From: Arthrobacter zhaoxinii
Lineage (GTDB): Bacteria; Actinomycetota; Actinomycetes; Actinomycetales; Micrococcaceae
Direction: 5' to 3'
Assembly (NCBI RefSeq): GCF_025244925.1
Contig: NZ_CP104275.1
Location: forward strand, 806,001-870,000
Length of the DNA: 64,000 nt
Part shown: piece after piece, positions 1 through 10,188 of the stretch
Layout: every line of letters begins with the position of its first letter
Numbering within the stretch: the first letter of the stretch is position 1
Position numbers and translations under genes: made by a program
The notes under the pieces: generated by a model
What the model was told of the DNA's origin: nothing
Seen by the model: the letters and a program-made list of their open reading frames with translations, nothing else
Databases searched by the model: none

Positions 1-450
1 CGTGACGCCCTTGAGGCGATGGACGTGGAGGCACAGCGCAAGAAAGTCACGCTGGCCTGGGACGGCGACGACGTAGCAACTATCCACGCCTCGATGTACC
101 AGAAGGACCAGCTGCCCTATAAGTTCTTCGACCTGCCAAATGCGAATTACGGAGCGTCCAATTTCGATTCGGTAGTCGATGAAGCGGGCCGGGAGGTAGG
201 TGTCTCCATGTTCACCGGCTACAGCTGGAATGAGAAGCGGCCGCTGTCCCTTGCGATTGTGAACCCCGATGTGGAGACCGGATCGCAGCTGAAGGTCGTC
301 TGGGGCGAGCCGGAAGGCGGGACCAAAAAATCCTCCGTCGAGCCGCACCGCCAGTACGAAGTCAATGTGGACGTCAGCCCCGTGCCCTTCTCAGAGGTTG
401 TCCGGAAGGATTATACGGACGGCGGTTGGCGGAAAGCGGCGGCGGTGTAG
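1..450 (+). CDS. GcvT/LigM-like tetrahydrofolate methyltransferase, C-terminal part (5' end outside window)
   Basis: The frame is open from the first base, so only the last 149 residues are seen. They match the C-terminal half of the complete protein encoded at 6570-7976 almost motif for motif: QRKKVTLxW, NYGASNFDSV, [13 protein letters not shown], VVWGEPxGG, VEPHRQ and SPVPFSE near the end. This is the barrel domain of aminomethyltransferase-family proteins (GcvT, LigM vanillate demethylase, DmdA), which move a methyl or aminomethyl group from a substrate to tetrahydrofolate in the cytoplasm. The folate-binding domain lies upstream and is not visible, so the substrate cannot be judged. A paralogue within 7 kb and a methylenetetrahydrofolate reductase gene at 9275 point to a demethylation role. 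An internal ATG at 19 is not the start. Confidence 0.8.
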   Translation, partial: RDALEAMDVEAQRKKVTLAWDGDDVATIHASMYQKDQLPYKFFDLPNANYGASNFDSVVDEAGREVGVSMFTGYSWNEKRPLSLAIVNPDVETGSQLKVVWGEPEGGTKKSSVEPHRQYEVNVDVSPVPFSEVVRKDYTDGGWRKAAAV

Positions 451-561
451 CCGCCCCGGGCGTGACGGGCACCGGCGGTCCGGACCGAATCTGCCGGACG
501 AGGACGGAAGCTGTCCGCAGCGCTGTTCCGCGCCGTCGTCGGCGGTCCTAGCGTGGAGGCC

Positions 562-978
562 ATGGACTGGAAAATTGAACTTGTGCCCGTGCCCGTCTCC
601 AACGTGGATGCTTCCAAGGCTTTTTATGTGGACCAAATAGGGTTCAACGCCGACTTCGACGAACGGATCGATGAGAACCTGCGCTTTGTGCAGCTGACCC
701 CGCCCGGCTCTGCCTGCTCGGTGGTGATCGGACCCGGCACCACGGACATGGCTCCCGGCACCCAGCGCATCCAGGTGGTGGTTCCCAGCGCTGCCGACGC
801 GCGGCAGCACCTGGTGGACCACGGCGTGGCCGCCAGCGAGATCACCCCGCTGGACTGGGGAACGTTCGTTTACTTCAGTGATCCGGACGGCAACCAGTGG
901 TCCCTGCAGCAACTCCCGGAGATTCCGCCGACGCTGCCGTCGGAATCCGGCGCGGAATCCGGCGCGGGGAACGGTTAG
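562..978 (+). CDS. VOC (glyoxalase/bleomycin-resistance) family protein
   Basis: Small single-domain protein of 138 residues with vicinal-oxygen-chelate features: the opening MDWKIELVPVPVSNVD strand, AFYVDQIGFN, and a C-terminal FSDPDGNQWSLQQL, the usual end of one beta-alpha-beta-beta-beta module. Members are metal-dependent dioxygenases, lyases or antibiotic-binding proteins, usually working as dimers. No substrate can be deduced. I chose ATG 562 because family members begin at MDWK. A GTG at 553 would add three residues. A GGAGG at 555-559 is only 2 nt from the ATG, so the start is not certain. It follows the methyltransferase fragment by about 110 bp on the same strand. Confidence 0.8.
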   Translation: MDWKIELVPVPVSNVDASKAFYVDQIGFNADFDERIDENLRFVQLTPPGSACSVVIGPGTTDMAPGTQRIQVVVPSAADARQHLVDHGVAASEITPLDWGTFVYFSDPDGNQWSLQQLPEIPPTLPSESGAESGAGNG

Positions 979-996
979 CGCCGGCCTTCTGAGCTC

Positions 997-1371
997 CTAC
1001 AGCTCCGCGGACACCGCGTTCAGGGCCTCGACCACGTCGCCCCTGCTCTTTCCGAAGTCCAGCACCGTGGTGGCAACGGCCGGCGTGCTGGTGACCACCA
1101 CGCGCGTGCTGCCGGCAGTGACCGGCTCGAAGGCGACGGTAATCATCCGCGCATACGTATTCCAGCCCGAGCGCTGGAACTCTGCGCGTTCGGGCCACAC
1201 CCCCGTGAGCTTCATCTTCGGCAGGCGTGCCGACGCCCTTTCGACGGCGGCGGGCAGGCTGTCCATCGGTACAGCGACCACCGTCTCGCCCCGGGCGCGG
1301 GCCCACTTGGACGTGACGTTGAACCGCTTGGCATCGATACTGACCGGATTCGAACTCCCCATATTTGTCAT
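997..1371 (-). CDS. Hypothetical protein, tandem paralogue 1
   Basis: 124 residues, no signal peptide and no membrane segment. It shares a layout with the neighbour at 1437-1799: MTNMG start, NVTSKxARxRGE, a run of Ala and Val around VERA, RLPKMxLTGVWxxRAEF, FEPVxAGxTRVxxTSTPAV and a closing AVxAEL. The alternating strands and length could suit a small SRPBCC-like or other beta-rich fold, but I recognise no defining motif and assign no function. Both copies lie head to tail on the minus strand and face away from a GntR regulator. Confidence 0.65.
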   Translation of the reverse strand: MTNMGSSNPVSIDAKRFNVTSKWARARGETVVAVPMDSLPAAVERASARLPKMKLTGVWPERAEFQRSGWNTYARMITVAFEPVTAGSTRVVVTSTPAVATTVLDFGKSRGDVVEALNAVSAEL

Positions 1372-1436
1372 CTCCCGAGACTAACGCAGGTAACGCCGGT
1401 CACGGTCCGCGGGTATAGGGGGCGGAGCGGCCTTCC

Positions 1437-1799
1437 CTAGAGCTCCGCGGCTACGGCGCTCAGGACCTCGGTGAGCTGCGCTTTGCCCTGCCCCCAGTCA
1501 GTCAACGTCGTGGGGACCGCCGGAGTGCTCGTGGCCAGCACGCGTGTGGTGCCGGCGTCGACGGGTTCAAAGGAGAGCACAATGTTGGCCCCGTAGGACT
1601 TCCAGGTCATGCCGACCGCGAACTCGGCCCGGTCCTGCCAGACCCCGGTCAATGTCATTTTCGGCAGCCGAAGTGCTGCACGCTCGACGGCACCCGGCAC
1701 GGCGGCCGCAGGTGCGGAAACCAGCAGCTCTCCCCGGCTGCGGGCCCGCTTGGACGTCACGTTGAGACTCACTGTTTTCGAATTCCCCATATTCGTCAT
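1437..1799 (-). CDS. Hypothetical protein, tandem paralogue 2
   Basis: 120 residues, clearly duplicated with the protein at 997-1371 (same MTNMG start, RLPKMTLTGVW block and TSTPAV segment). It is the promoter-proximal copy, starting 50 bp from the divergent GntR gene at 1850, so the regulator may control the pair. No catalytic residues stand out. The two copies differ mainly in the centre, where this one has AVGMTWKSYGANIVLSF in place of RSGWNTYARMITVAF, which suggests an old duplication with diverging surfaces. Function unknown. Confidence 0.65.
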   Translation of the reverse strand: MTNMGNSKTVSLNVTSKRARSRGELLVSAPAAAVPGAVERAALRLPKMTLTGVWQDRAEFAVGMTWKSYGANIVLSFEPVDAGTTRVLATSTPAVPTTLTDWGQGKAQLTEVLSAVAAEL

Positions 1800-1837
1800 G
1801 CACCCGACAATAGCGCAGGGTGAACTTGTTCGAGTTT

Positions 1838-1850
1838 TAGAATTACTACG
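1838..1850 (+). promoter_or_regulatory. -10 box abutting the GntR start (possible leaderless promoter)
   Basis: TAGAAT at 1838-1843 ends 6 nt before the GTG at 1850, the spacing expected if transcription starts on the start codon. No Shine-Dalgarno sequence precedes the GTG and no clear -35 is visible. Leaderless messages are common in actinobacteria. The assignment is inference. Confidence 0.35.
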
Positions 1851-2209
1851 TGTTCATGAAGGTTGACTCTTCGAGTGATGAACGGCTGTTTGCTCAGTTG
1901 GCCGCCTCGATCCGCGCAGACGCCGCGGCGGGACGGCTTCGGCCGGGAGACAGGCTTCCGAGCGCACGGGACGTGGCTGAATCCCTGGGCGTGAACGTGC
2001 ATACCGTGCTGCATGCGTACCAGGAGCTGAGGGACGAGGGGCTGATCGAGCTTCGCCGCGGACGCGGGGCAGTGGTGACCGAGGCTGCAGCTCCGCTGGC
2101 CGCCCTGCACGCCGACATCGAGGCCCTGGTCGCCAAGGCCAAAGCCCTGGGCCTGTCCCCGGAAACCCTGGCTGCCTGTGTGCGGGAGACGGCGCATGAC
2201 AGCTGCTGA
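1850..2209 (+). CDS. GntR family transcriptional regulator, YtrA type
   Basis: 119 residues, the short YtrA form: an N-terminal winged helix-turn-helix (about 10-80, with LRPGDRLPSARDVAESLGVNVHTVLHAYQELRDEGLIELRRGRG) followed by only about 40 residues that can form dimerising helices, with no effector domain. YtrA-type repressors usually control an adjacent transporter or membrane-protein operon and respond to cell-envelope stress. Here the only divergent genes are the two small paralogues at 997-1799. The GTG at 1850 fits the -10 box at 1838. An ATG two codons later is the alternative start. Confidence 0.85.
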   Translation: MFMKVDSSSDERLFAQLAASIRADAAAGRLRPGDRLPSARDVAESLGVNVHTVLHAYQELRDEGLIELRRGRGAVVTEAAAPLAALHADIEALVAKAKALGLSPETLAACVRETAHDSC

Positions 2210-2320
2210 GCCGGAAACCGCGCACATTCCCCCGCCTCAGGCATATCAATCGGCGGAGTTATATTGAAAGATGGTTCCACCCGAGGAGGCGCAGCGCCGC
2301 GCTTCCGCTGAAAGGCAGCC

Positions 2321-3145
2321 ATGAAGATTGCTCTGTTCGCCACCTGCATCGTGGACGCGATGTATCCCTCCACCGCCCGCGCCACAGTGTCCATCCTCGA
2401 ACGGCTGGGGCACGACGTCGTGTTCCCGGCAGGTCAGGCATGCTGCGGGCAGATGCACCTGAACTCCGGGTATTTCCCGGAGGCGGTACCGGTGGTCCGG
2501 AACCATGTGGAGGCGTTCGAGTCCCAGGAGTACGACGTCGCCGTGGCGCCGTCGGGGTCCTGCGTCGCCTCGGTGAAGCATCAGCACGCCATGCTGGCCC
2601 GCTCCGTAGGCGACGCAGATCTGGAAACCCGTGCCACCGCCGTCGGCTCCCGCACCTATGAGCTCTCCGCACTGCTGACCGACGTCCTGGGCATCACCGA
2701 TGCGGCGGCACAGCTTGGCTCCTGGTATCCGCACCGGATCACCTACCACCCCAGCTGCCACGGCATGCGGCTGCTGCGGCTGGGGGACCGGCAGGCGGAC
2801 CTGCTGCGGACCGTGGAGGGACTCGACCTGGAACCGCTGCCCGAAGCGGACCAGTGCTGCGGCTTCGGCGGAACCTTCTCCCTTAAGAACGCCGATGTTT
2901 CCTCGGCCATGCTGGCGGATAAAAACGCGAACATCACCGCCACCGGAGCGCAGCTGTGCAGCGGCGGCGACGCATCCTGCCTGATGCACATCGGCGGCGG
3001 CCTGTCCCGGGAAGGCAGCAGCATCTCCACACTGCACTTAGCGGAGATCCTGGCCAGCACCCGTGAGCACCCCGCTCCGCCGCCGGGCTCCGTCCGCGGC
3101 GGGACCCGGCACGCTGCTGATCTTCCGGGAAAGGCACGCCAATGA
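2321..3145 (+). CDS. lutA: L-lactate utilisation protein LutA, (Fe-S)-binding
   Basis: First gene of a lutABC operon, whose products together oxidise L-lactate to pyruvate in the cytoplasm and pass electrons to the respiratory chain. The 274-residue protein has the two cysteine-rich CCG domains of the family: CCG at about 41-43 (QACCGQMHLNSGYF) and again at about 179-181 (QCCGFGGTFSLK), plus CIVD near the N-terminus, all likely ligands of an iron-sulphur centre. It is about 30 residues longer than typical LutA; the excess is a Pro/Arg-rich tail after ILASTREH. It overlaps lutB by ATGA, so the two are probably translationally coupled. An AT-rich TATATT at 2260-2265 may be its -10 box. Confidence 0.92.
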   Translation: MKIALFATCIVDAMYPSTARATVSILERLGHDVVFPAGQACCGQMHLNSGYFPEAVPVVRNHVEAFESQEYDVAVAPSGSCVASVKHQHAMLARSVGDADLETRATAVGSRTYELSALLTDVLGITDAAAQLGSWYPHRITYHPSCHGMRLLRLGDRQADLLRTVEGLDLEPLPEADQCCGFGGTFSLKNADVSSAMLADKNANITATGAQLCSGGDASCLMHIGGGLSREGSSISTLHLAEILASTREHPAPPPGSVRGGTRHAADLPGKARQ

Positions 3146-4641
3146 GTTCCACCTATCTGGGGATGCCCAGTGTGCCAGTCTTCGGCGAAGGCAACCTGCA
3201 CGCCTCCGAGCCCTTCCCGCAGGCGGCGCGGCGGGAACTGGACAACGCCCAGCTGCGCGCCAACCTCGGCCACGCCACACACACCATCCGCGACAAGCGG
3301 CTGCGGGTGGTGGCCGAGCTGCCGGACTGGGAGGAACTGCGCGAAGCCGGCAGCGCAGTCAAGGCCGCCGTGATGGCCCGGCTGCCCGAACTGCTCGAAC
3401 AGTTCGAGGCGAACTTCACCGCACGCGGCGGCGTCATCCACTGGGCGCGGGACGCCGGGGAAGCCAACGGGATAGTGCGGGACCTGGTCCGTGCTGCCGG
3501 TGCGGACGAGGTGGTCAAGGTCAAGTCCATGGCCACCCAGGAAATCGGCCTCAACGAGTACCTCGAAGAGCAGGGCATCTCCGCTTTCGAAACCGATCTG
3601 GCGGAACTGATTGTCCAGCTGGACCACGACAAGCCCAGCCACATCCTGGTTCCTGCCATCCACAAGAACCGCAGCCAGATCCGGGACATCTTCCTGCGCG
3701 AGATGCCCGACGTCGATCCGGACCTCACCGACACCCCGGCACGGCTGGCCGAAGCGGCCCGGCTGCACCTGCGCCGGAAGTTCCTCTCCGCCAAGGTAGC
3801 CATCTCCGGCGCGAACTTTGCGCTCGCGGATACGGGGACCCTCGCCGTCGTCGAATCCGAAGGCAACGGCCGGATGTGCCTGACCCTGCCGGAAACGCTG
3901 ATCACCGTGATGGGGGTGGAGAAGCTGCTGCCCTCGTGGACGGACCTGGAAGTGTTTATGCAGCTGCTGCCGCGCTCTTCCACGGGGGAGCGGATGAATC
4001 CGTACACCTCGCTGTGGACGGGAGTGACCGAAGGCGACGGCCCGCAGAATGTCCACCTGGTGCTGCTGGACAACGGACGCAGTGCGGCGCTCGCGGATGA
4101 GCGGGGACGCTCGGCACTGCACTGCATCCGCTGCAGTGCGTGTATGAATGTCTGCCCGGTGTATGAACGCACCGGCGGGCACGCCTACGGCTCCACCTAT
4201 CCCGGGCCCATCGGCGCGATTCTTTCGCCCCTGCTGACCGGGATCACCTCCGAGGAGAATGCGTCCCTGCCGTACGCCTCCTCGCTCTGCGGGGCCTGCT
4301 ACGACGCCTGTCCGGTGAAGATCAACATCCCGGAAATCCTGGTGCACCTGCGCTCCGAGGATGTTCAGAGCCGGCGCGGGAAGAAGAAGGTGCCGGGGCA
4401 GATGGATGTGGCCATGAAGGCGGCGTCCTGGATGATGGGCTCGGGGCGGCGGATGGCACTGGTGGAGAAGGCCCTGCCGCTGGGAAAGCTCGCGGCCGGA
4501 CCGGATCGGAAAATCAAGAAGCTTCCCGGCATCGCCGCCGGGTGGACCCGGAGCCGGGACCTCCCGGCTCCGCCTGCGCAGTCCTTCCGGGACTGGTGGG
4601 TAAAAGAGCACGAAGACACTGCGTCGAAAGAGCAAGCATGA
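3142..4641 (+). CDS. lutB: L-lactate utilisation iron-sulphur protein LutB
   Basis: 499 residues, the central subunit of the LutABC lactate-oxidising system. The first 300 residues form the LUD domain (RGGVIHWARDAGEAN, KVKSMATQEIGLNEYLE, ISGANFALADTGTL). A double ferredoxin module follows: C328-x2-C331-x2-C334-x3-C338-P, then C383-x2-C386-x3-C390-P, consistent with [4Fe-4S] clusters. The C-terminus (RDLPAPPAQSFRDWW) is typical for the family. Both ends overlap the neighbouring genes by 4 nt, so the operon is tightly coupled. Confidence 0.95.
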   Translation: MSSTYLGMPSVPVFGEGNLHASEPFPQAARRELDNAQLRANLGHATHTIRDKRLRVVAELPDWEELREAGSAVKAAVMARLPELLEQFEANFTARGGVIHWARDAGEANGIVRDLVRAAGADEVVKVKSMATQEIGLNEYLEEQGISAFETDLAELIVQLDHDKPSHILVPAIHKNRSQIRDIFLREMPDVDPDLTDTPARLAEAARLHLRRKFLSAKVAISGANFALADTGTLAVVESEGNGRMCLTLPETLITVMGVEKLLPSWTDLEVFMQLLPRSSTGERMNPYTSLWTGVTEGDGPQNVHLVLLDNGRSAALADERGRSALHCIRCSACMNVCPVYERTGGHAYGSTYPGPIGAILSPLLTGITSEENASLPYASSLCGACYDACPVKINIPEILVHLRSEDVQSRRGKKKVPGQMDVAMKAASWMMGSGRRMALVEKALPLGKLAAGPDRKIKKLPGIAAGWTRSRDLPAPPAQSFRDWWVKEHEDTASKEQA

Positions 4642-5258
4642 GCGCCCGTACGGAAATCCTTGACCGGTTGCGGTCCGCCCTCCACGATGCACCGGAAGTA
4701 CCGGAGATTCCACGGAAATACCGGCACAGCTCCGGCTTGAACGAGGACGGACTCATCGAACTGCTCAGCGACCGGCTGCTGGATTACAAGGCCGGGGTCA
4801 GCGTGGTGGATGAGGCATCGGTGCCCGCCCGGGTGGCTGAACTGCTGGCGGGGGAAAGAACCTACGTGGTTCCCGCGGGACTGGAGGAACGCTGGACCGC
4901 ACTGGCCCCGGGACGGGTGGTGGATTCTCCGGAGGAGCCGCTGAGCGTGGAGGAGCTGGACGGCATTGACGCCGTGGTCACCGGCTGCGCGGCAGCAGTA
5001 GCGGAAACCGGCACCATCATCCTGGACGGCAGCCCGGGGCAGGGCCGGCGGGCGTGTTCACTGATCCCGGACCACCACGTGTGCCTGGTCCGGGCCGGGG
5101 ATATTGCCGGAGTGCTTCCCGAAGCGGTGCGGCGCCTGGACGGCACGCATCCGCTGACCTGGATCAGCGGCCCTAGTGCCACCAGCGACATCGAACTGCA
5201 GCGGGTGGAGGGCGTGCACGGGCCGCGGAGGCTGGACGTGGTGATCATCCGGACCTGA
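4638..5258 (+). CDS. lutC: L-lactate utilisation protein LutC
   Basis: 206 residues, a single LUD domain with the characteristic VVTGCAAAVAETGTIILD and RACSLIPDHHVCLVR. It is the third member of the lactate oxidation complex; the family fold binds the substrate or supports the LutB module. I start it at ATG 4638, which overlaps the lutB stop (ATGA); the open frame extends 32 codons further upstream, but that part lies inside lutB. No terminator-like hairpin is seen in the 47 bp before the convergent hydrolase gene. Confidence 0.93.
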   Translation: MSARTEILDRLRSALHDAPEVPEIPRKYRHSSGLNEDGLIELLSDRLLDYKAGVSVVDEASVPARVAELLAGERTYVVPAGLEERWTALAPGRVVDSPEEPLSVEELDGIDAVVTGCAAAVAETGTIILDGSPGQGRRACSLIPDHHVCLVRAGDIAGVLPEAVRRLDGTHPLTWISGPSATSDIELQRVEGVHGPRRLDVVIIRT

Positions 5259-5305
5259 CGCTGCACGCCGGCGGTGTAAGGGTTGCAGCGGTGTAAGGAT
5301 TACAG

Positions 5306-6415
5306 CTAAGCGGCGAGCCGCCGTTTGGTGGAGGCGAGGTCCTTGTGGAGGTCCCTGCCAAGGGAGATCACCTTTTCCGGGGCCCGCCCGGGCAGGGCGG
5401 ATACGCCGGTCACGTCCGCCAGGAAAGCAACCGTGGAGTGCAGTGATTCCATCGCCTCGGGGCGGTGCAGCTGGAACTGGTATTCGTGTCCCAGCTTCGG
5501 TTGATAATCCTTCGGCCAGAACCTGCGGCGGACGGGTACCCCAAGGTCCTCGAGCCTGTCGGCCAGGGGGATCGACTGCTCGAGGGTCAGGTTGTCGCCG
5601 TTTCCGCTGGAGATGTAGGTGGGTGGAAAGCGGTGATCCACGTGTTTCGGAATGCACATGTGGTCTGCAGCGGGGGTGGCGGCCCAGTTCCTGGAGCCGG
5701 TGTAGGCCCACAGGGCCTTTCGAAGTCCCCAGCCCACCGGTCCGGCCATGCGGGCCACGGAGTCCAGGTCGAAGACGCCGCAGTTCAACACGATTCCGCG
5801 CAGCTGCCCGGGACCGGCGGCGGGAATAACCCCGGTGTCCCGGGCATACTCCGGGTTGGTGATGACCAGGGCCAGCTGTGCGGCCAGCTGCGCGCCGGCG
5901 GAATCGCCGGCCAGGACAATCCGGTCGGGGTCCAGTCCGTAGCGGTCCGCGCGCTCGCGGATGAAGCCCAGCGCAGCGTTCAGCTCTTTCACCGCGGTTG
6001 GATAGACGGCTTCGGGGGAGATGGAATACCCGACCCCCAATACGGCGTAACCGTAACCGGCCAGGAGCTTGAGATACGGCGCCACATCGTCCTTGGAGCC
6101 GGAAATCCATGCTCCGCCGTGGATCCACATCACCACCGGGAGCGGTTTCCGGGCCGGAACGTCAGGCAGGAACAGGTCAAGGGAAGGTTTTCCCTCCGAC
6201 GCCAGATACTGAAGGTTCCGGTGTCCGGTCACCGTGAACCGCGGGATGTGGGGAAGGACCTTCTTCACCGGAACCCTGCCTGCACCGGCGAAGACCCCGC
6301 GGATGAGCAGTGCAGCCGGCCGGGGATCCCGCTGCAGTGCGGCGGCAGCGCTGATCCCGGCAACAGCGGCCGCCCCGGCCAGGAACCCCGCCGAAGTAAG
6401 CGAGGAGAGCTTCAT
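5306..6415 (-). CDS. Alpha/beta hydrolase (esterase/lipase, hormone-sensitive-lipase-like), membrane-anchored or exported
   Basis: 369 residues. An uncleaved anchor or signal segment (about 5-27, Ala/Gly-rich) precedes the hydrolase domain. The oxyanion motif HGGAW is at 99-103 and the nucleophile elbow GDSAG at 170-174 (Ser172). A candidate acid is in GNGDNL (about 286) and a candidate His in KLGHEYQF (about 321), so the triad looks complete. Family members cleave short-chain esters, and the spacing fits BD-FAE/carboxylesterase-like proteins. It is convergent with lutC and lies 154 bp downstream of the methyltransferase gene on the same strand. Substrate unknown. Confidence 0.85.
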   Translation of the reverse strand: MKLSSLTSAGFLAGAAAVAGISAAAALQRDPRPAALLIRGVFAGAGRVPVKKVLPHIPRFTVTGHRNLQYLASEGKPSLDLFLPDVPARKPLPVVMWIHGGAWISGSKDDVAPYLKLLAGYGYAVLGVGYSISPEAVYPTAVKELNAALGFIRERADRYGLDPDRIVLAGDSAGAQLAAQLALVITNPEYARDTGVIPAAGPGQLRGIVLNCGVFDLDSVARMAGPVGWGLRKALWAYTGSRNWAATPAADHMCIPKHVDHRFPPTYISSGNGDNLTLEQSIPLADRLEDLGVPVRRRFWPKDYQPKLGHEYQFQLHRPEAMESLHSTVAFLADVTGVSALPGRAPEKVISLGRDLHKDLASTKRRLAA

Positions 6416-6569
6416 GCCCTTAAGCTAAATCCCCGGAAACAGGCCCCTTTCGGCAGGTTCCGCGTCCTGAAGCGGCTCCGGGCCGGCAGCTGCGAGGAAT
6501 CTCATGGCCGGTGGTGTTGGACGGCACTGCGGGGCCGCGCCGGACGCTGCAACGCCCGGCGCGGCCGCG

Positions 6570-8294
<1,725 letters not shown>

Positions 8295-9272
8295 ATGAGG
8301 AAAACCGGTGTAGCTGCGGTCCTGGCGGCGGCCTTATTCGGCGTTACGGGATGCAGCGGCGGTTCGCCGTCGTCCGAAACCGAGACTGAAGCCAGCGGGG
8401 ACCTGGTGCCGATAGAAGTGGGGGTCATTCCCATCGTGGATGTGGCTCCGATCTATCTAGGGGTGGAGCAGGGCTTCTTCGAGGACGAAGGCCTGGAACT
8501 GACCCTGACGCCTGCACAGGGCGGGGCGGCAATTGTCCCGGCAGTCACCTCGGGGCAGATGGCGTTCGGCTTCTCCAATGTGACCTCCATGATCGTGGGC
8601 AAGTCCAAGGGTCTGCCCATCCGGATGGTGGCTCCGGGCGCCAGCACCACCGGCGATGTCGATGCGGACTTCGCGTCGGTGATGACGCTTCCGGGCAGCG
8701 GGATCGAGGAAACCGCGGATCTGGCAGGCAAGAGGGTGGGCGTGAATACGCTCAACAACATTTCAGACTCCACCATTTCCGAAGCAGTGAAGCAGGCCGG
8801 CGGCGACTACGAGAGCATCGAGTTTGTCGAAATGCAGTTTCCCGACATGCCGGCCCAGCTCGACGCCGGCAACGTGGACGCCATTGCCGCAGTGGAACCC
8901 TTTGTGACGATCACCGAGGCACAGGGCGCCGTTCCGGTGTTCTCCAACTACGCGGAGCCCATCAAGGACCTCACCGTGGCTGTTTATTTCACGTCGGACC
9001 AGTACGCGCAGGAGAACCCGGAGACACTGGACAAGTTTGTCCGTGCGATGACGGCATCGCTGGAATATGCCGATGCGAATCCTGACGAGGTTCGCGCCGT
9101 GCTGCCGACCTACACCTCGCTGGAACCCGACGTCATCGAGCAGCTGACCCTGCCGAGGTACTACGGCGAGATCAACCAGGATTCCCTGGAGGAGGTTATG
9201 CGCATCTCGCTCGACCGCGGCCTGATCGAGGAAGAACCTGATCTGGAAGCGCTCCTGCCCCGGTCCGGTTAG
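8295..9272 (+). CDS. ABC transporter substrate-binding lipoprotein, NMT1/SsuA (nitrate/sulfonate/thiamine-precursor) type
   Basis: 325 residues. A lipoprotein signal with lipobox GVTGC (Cys20) is followed by an acidic Ser/Thr linker and a periplasmic-binding-protein type 2 domain of the NMT1/THI5 group: VGVIPIVDVAPIYLGVEQGFFEDEGLELTL, GGAAIVPAVTSGQMAFGFSN, DLAGKRVGVNTLNN, MPAQLDAGNVDAIAAVEPF. Relatives bind taurine, alkylsulfonates, nitrate or pyrimidine precursors outside the membrane. No permease or ATPase gene is adjacent, so it must use components encoded elsewhere or is an orphan sensor. GGAGG lies 5 nt before the ATG. It is convergent with the reductase gene, 2 bp away, leaving no room for a terminator. 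Confidence 0.88.
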   Translation: MRKTGVAAVLAAALFGVTGCSGGSPSSETETEASGDLVPIEVGVIPIVDVAPIYLGVEQGFFEDEGLELTLTPAQGGAAIVPAVTSGQMAFGFSNVTSMIVGKSKGLPIRMVAPGASTTGDVDADFASVMTLPGSGIEETADLAGKRVGVNTLNNISDSTISEAVKQAGGDYESIEFVEMQFPDMPAQLDAGNVDAIAAVEPFVTITEAQGAVPVFSNYAEPIKDLTVAVYFTSDQYAQENPETLDKFVRAMTASLEYADANPDEVRAVLPTYTSLEPDVIEQLTLPRYYGEINQDSLEEVMRISLDRGLIEEEPDLEALLPRSG

Positions 9273-9274
9273 GT

Positions 9275-10135
9275 TCAGCTGCGGTATCCGTGCACCCATT
9301 CCGCCGTGGTTTTGATTCCGCCGAACGTGTAGAAATGCAGCCGGACATCGCCGTGGAGCGCCGGTGAAAGAGCCTGGCCCAGGTCCTGGATGAACCGGTC
9401 CGGGCCGGCCGTGCCGAGCAGATTGGTCAGGGAAAACCCGTACTTGTGGGCGATTCCTGCCGAGGAGGCAACACCGAACCGGCGGGCATAACCCAGGAGG
9501 CGCTTCACGCCGGCGGGCCCGGGGACGCCGATCCGGACGGGTGCATTCACACCGCGGCTGCGAAGTTCCTCAAGCCAGGTGAGGACGGGAGCGACGTCGA
9601 AACCGAACTGCGTGGTGATCGAAGCCTCCAGTCCGCCCTGGTCCAGCGCGGAGATTTTGTCTTGCAGAGCCTTCCAGAGGGTGTCGGTATCAATGTCCGG
9701 ATGTCCTTCGGGATAGCCGCTGATGCTAACGGCGCGGACCCCGTGCCCTGGGAGCATCTCGCTGCGGATCACGGACAGCGCGTCAGGAAAGGGGCCCAGC
9801 GGGGAGACCGGGTCTCCGCCGACCACAAAGAGTTCACGCGTGGCGTCGGCTTCCTCGAGCGCCGCCAGGAACTTGCCGAGGTCTTCCCGGGACTCCAGCC
9901 GCCGCGCGGAAATATGCGGAACGGGAACGAACCCGCCGGCCCGGACCGTCGCCGCAGCGGCGACGCGCATCGGCAGGTCTTCATTCCCCAGGAAGGTCAC
10001 GTTGATCCGCGTCCCCGCGGGGAGGGAAGGCTGCGCTTCCTGGAGTGCGCCGATGTCCTTGCCGGTCATCTCGAGCGAGAAGTCGGTGAGGAGCCGAGCG
10101 GGGGCGGACGGCGTTTCCGTGGGGTCTTCAGTCAT
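9275..10135 (-). CDS. metF: Methylenetetrahydrofolate reductase family protein
   Basis: 286 residues with the FAD-dependent TIM-barrel signature of MetF: RINVTFLGNE, FVPVPHISARRL, ELFVVGGDPVSPLGPFPDAL, VSISGYPEGHPD, ITTQFGFDV, and FYTFGGIKTTAEW near the end. The enzyme interconverts 5-methyl-THF and 5,10-methylene-THF. With a LigM-like demethylase nearby it would plausibly run in the oxidative direction to recycle methyl groups, as in the ligM/metF arrangement of Sphingobium. I start at ATG 10135, which has TAGGGT 8 nt upstream and no Shine-Dalgarno, suggesting a leaderless message. A 36-codon upstream extension is less likely. Confidence 0.85.
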   Translation of the reverse strand: MTEDPTETPSAPARLLTDFSLEMTGKDIGALQEAQPSLPAGTRINVTFLGNEDLPMRVAAAATVRAGGFVPVPHISARRLESREDLGKFLAALEEADATRELFVVGGDPVSPLGPFPDALSVIRSEMLPGHGVRAVSISGYPEGHPDIDTDTLWKALQDKISALDQGGLEASITTQFGFDVAPVLTWLEELRSRGVNAPVRIGVPGPAGVKRLLGYARRFGVASSAGIAHKYGFSLTNLLGTAGPDRFIQDLGQALSPALHGDVRLHFYTFGGIKTTAEWVHGYRS

Positions 10136-10188
10136 GCGCGTTACCCTAGCGACCGCTGAAACCGGTGTCCATGGTTCCGCTCCCGGGC

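Noticed and set aside
2743..4713. A 656-codon open frame on the minus strand opposite lutA and lutB
   Set aside because: It is antisense to genes with clear iron-sulphur motifs; its own translation is rich in Arg, Gly and His without domains, as expected from a shadow frame in GC-rich DNA.
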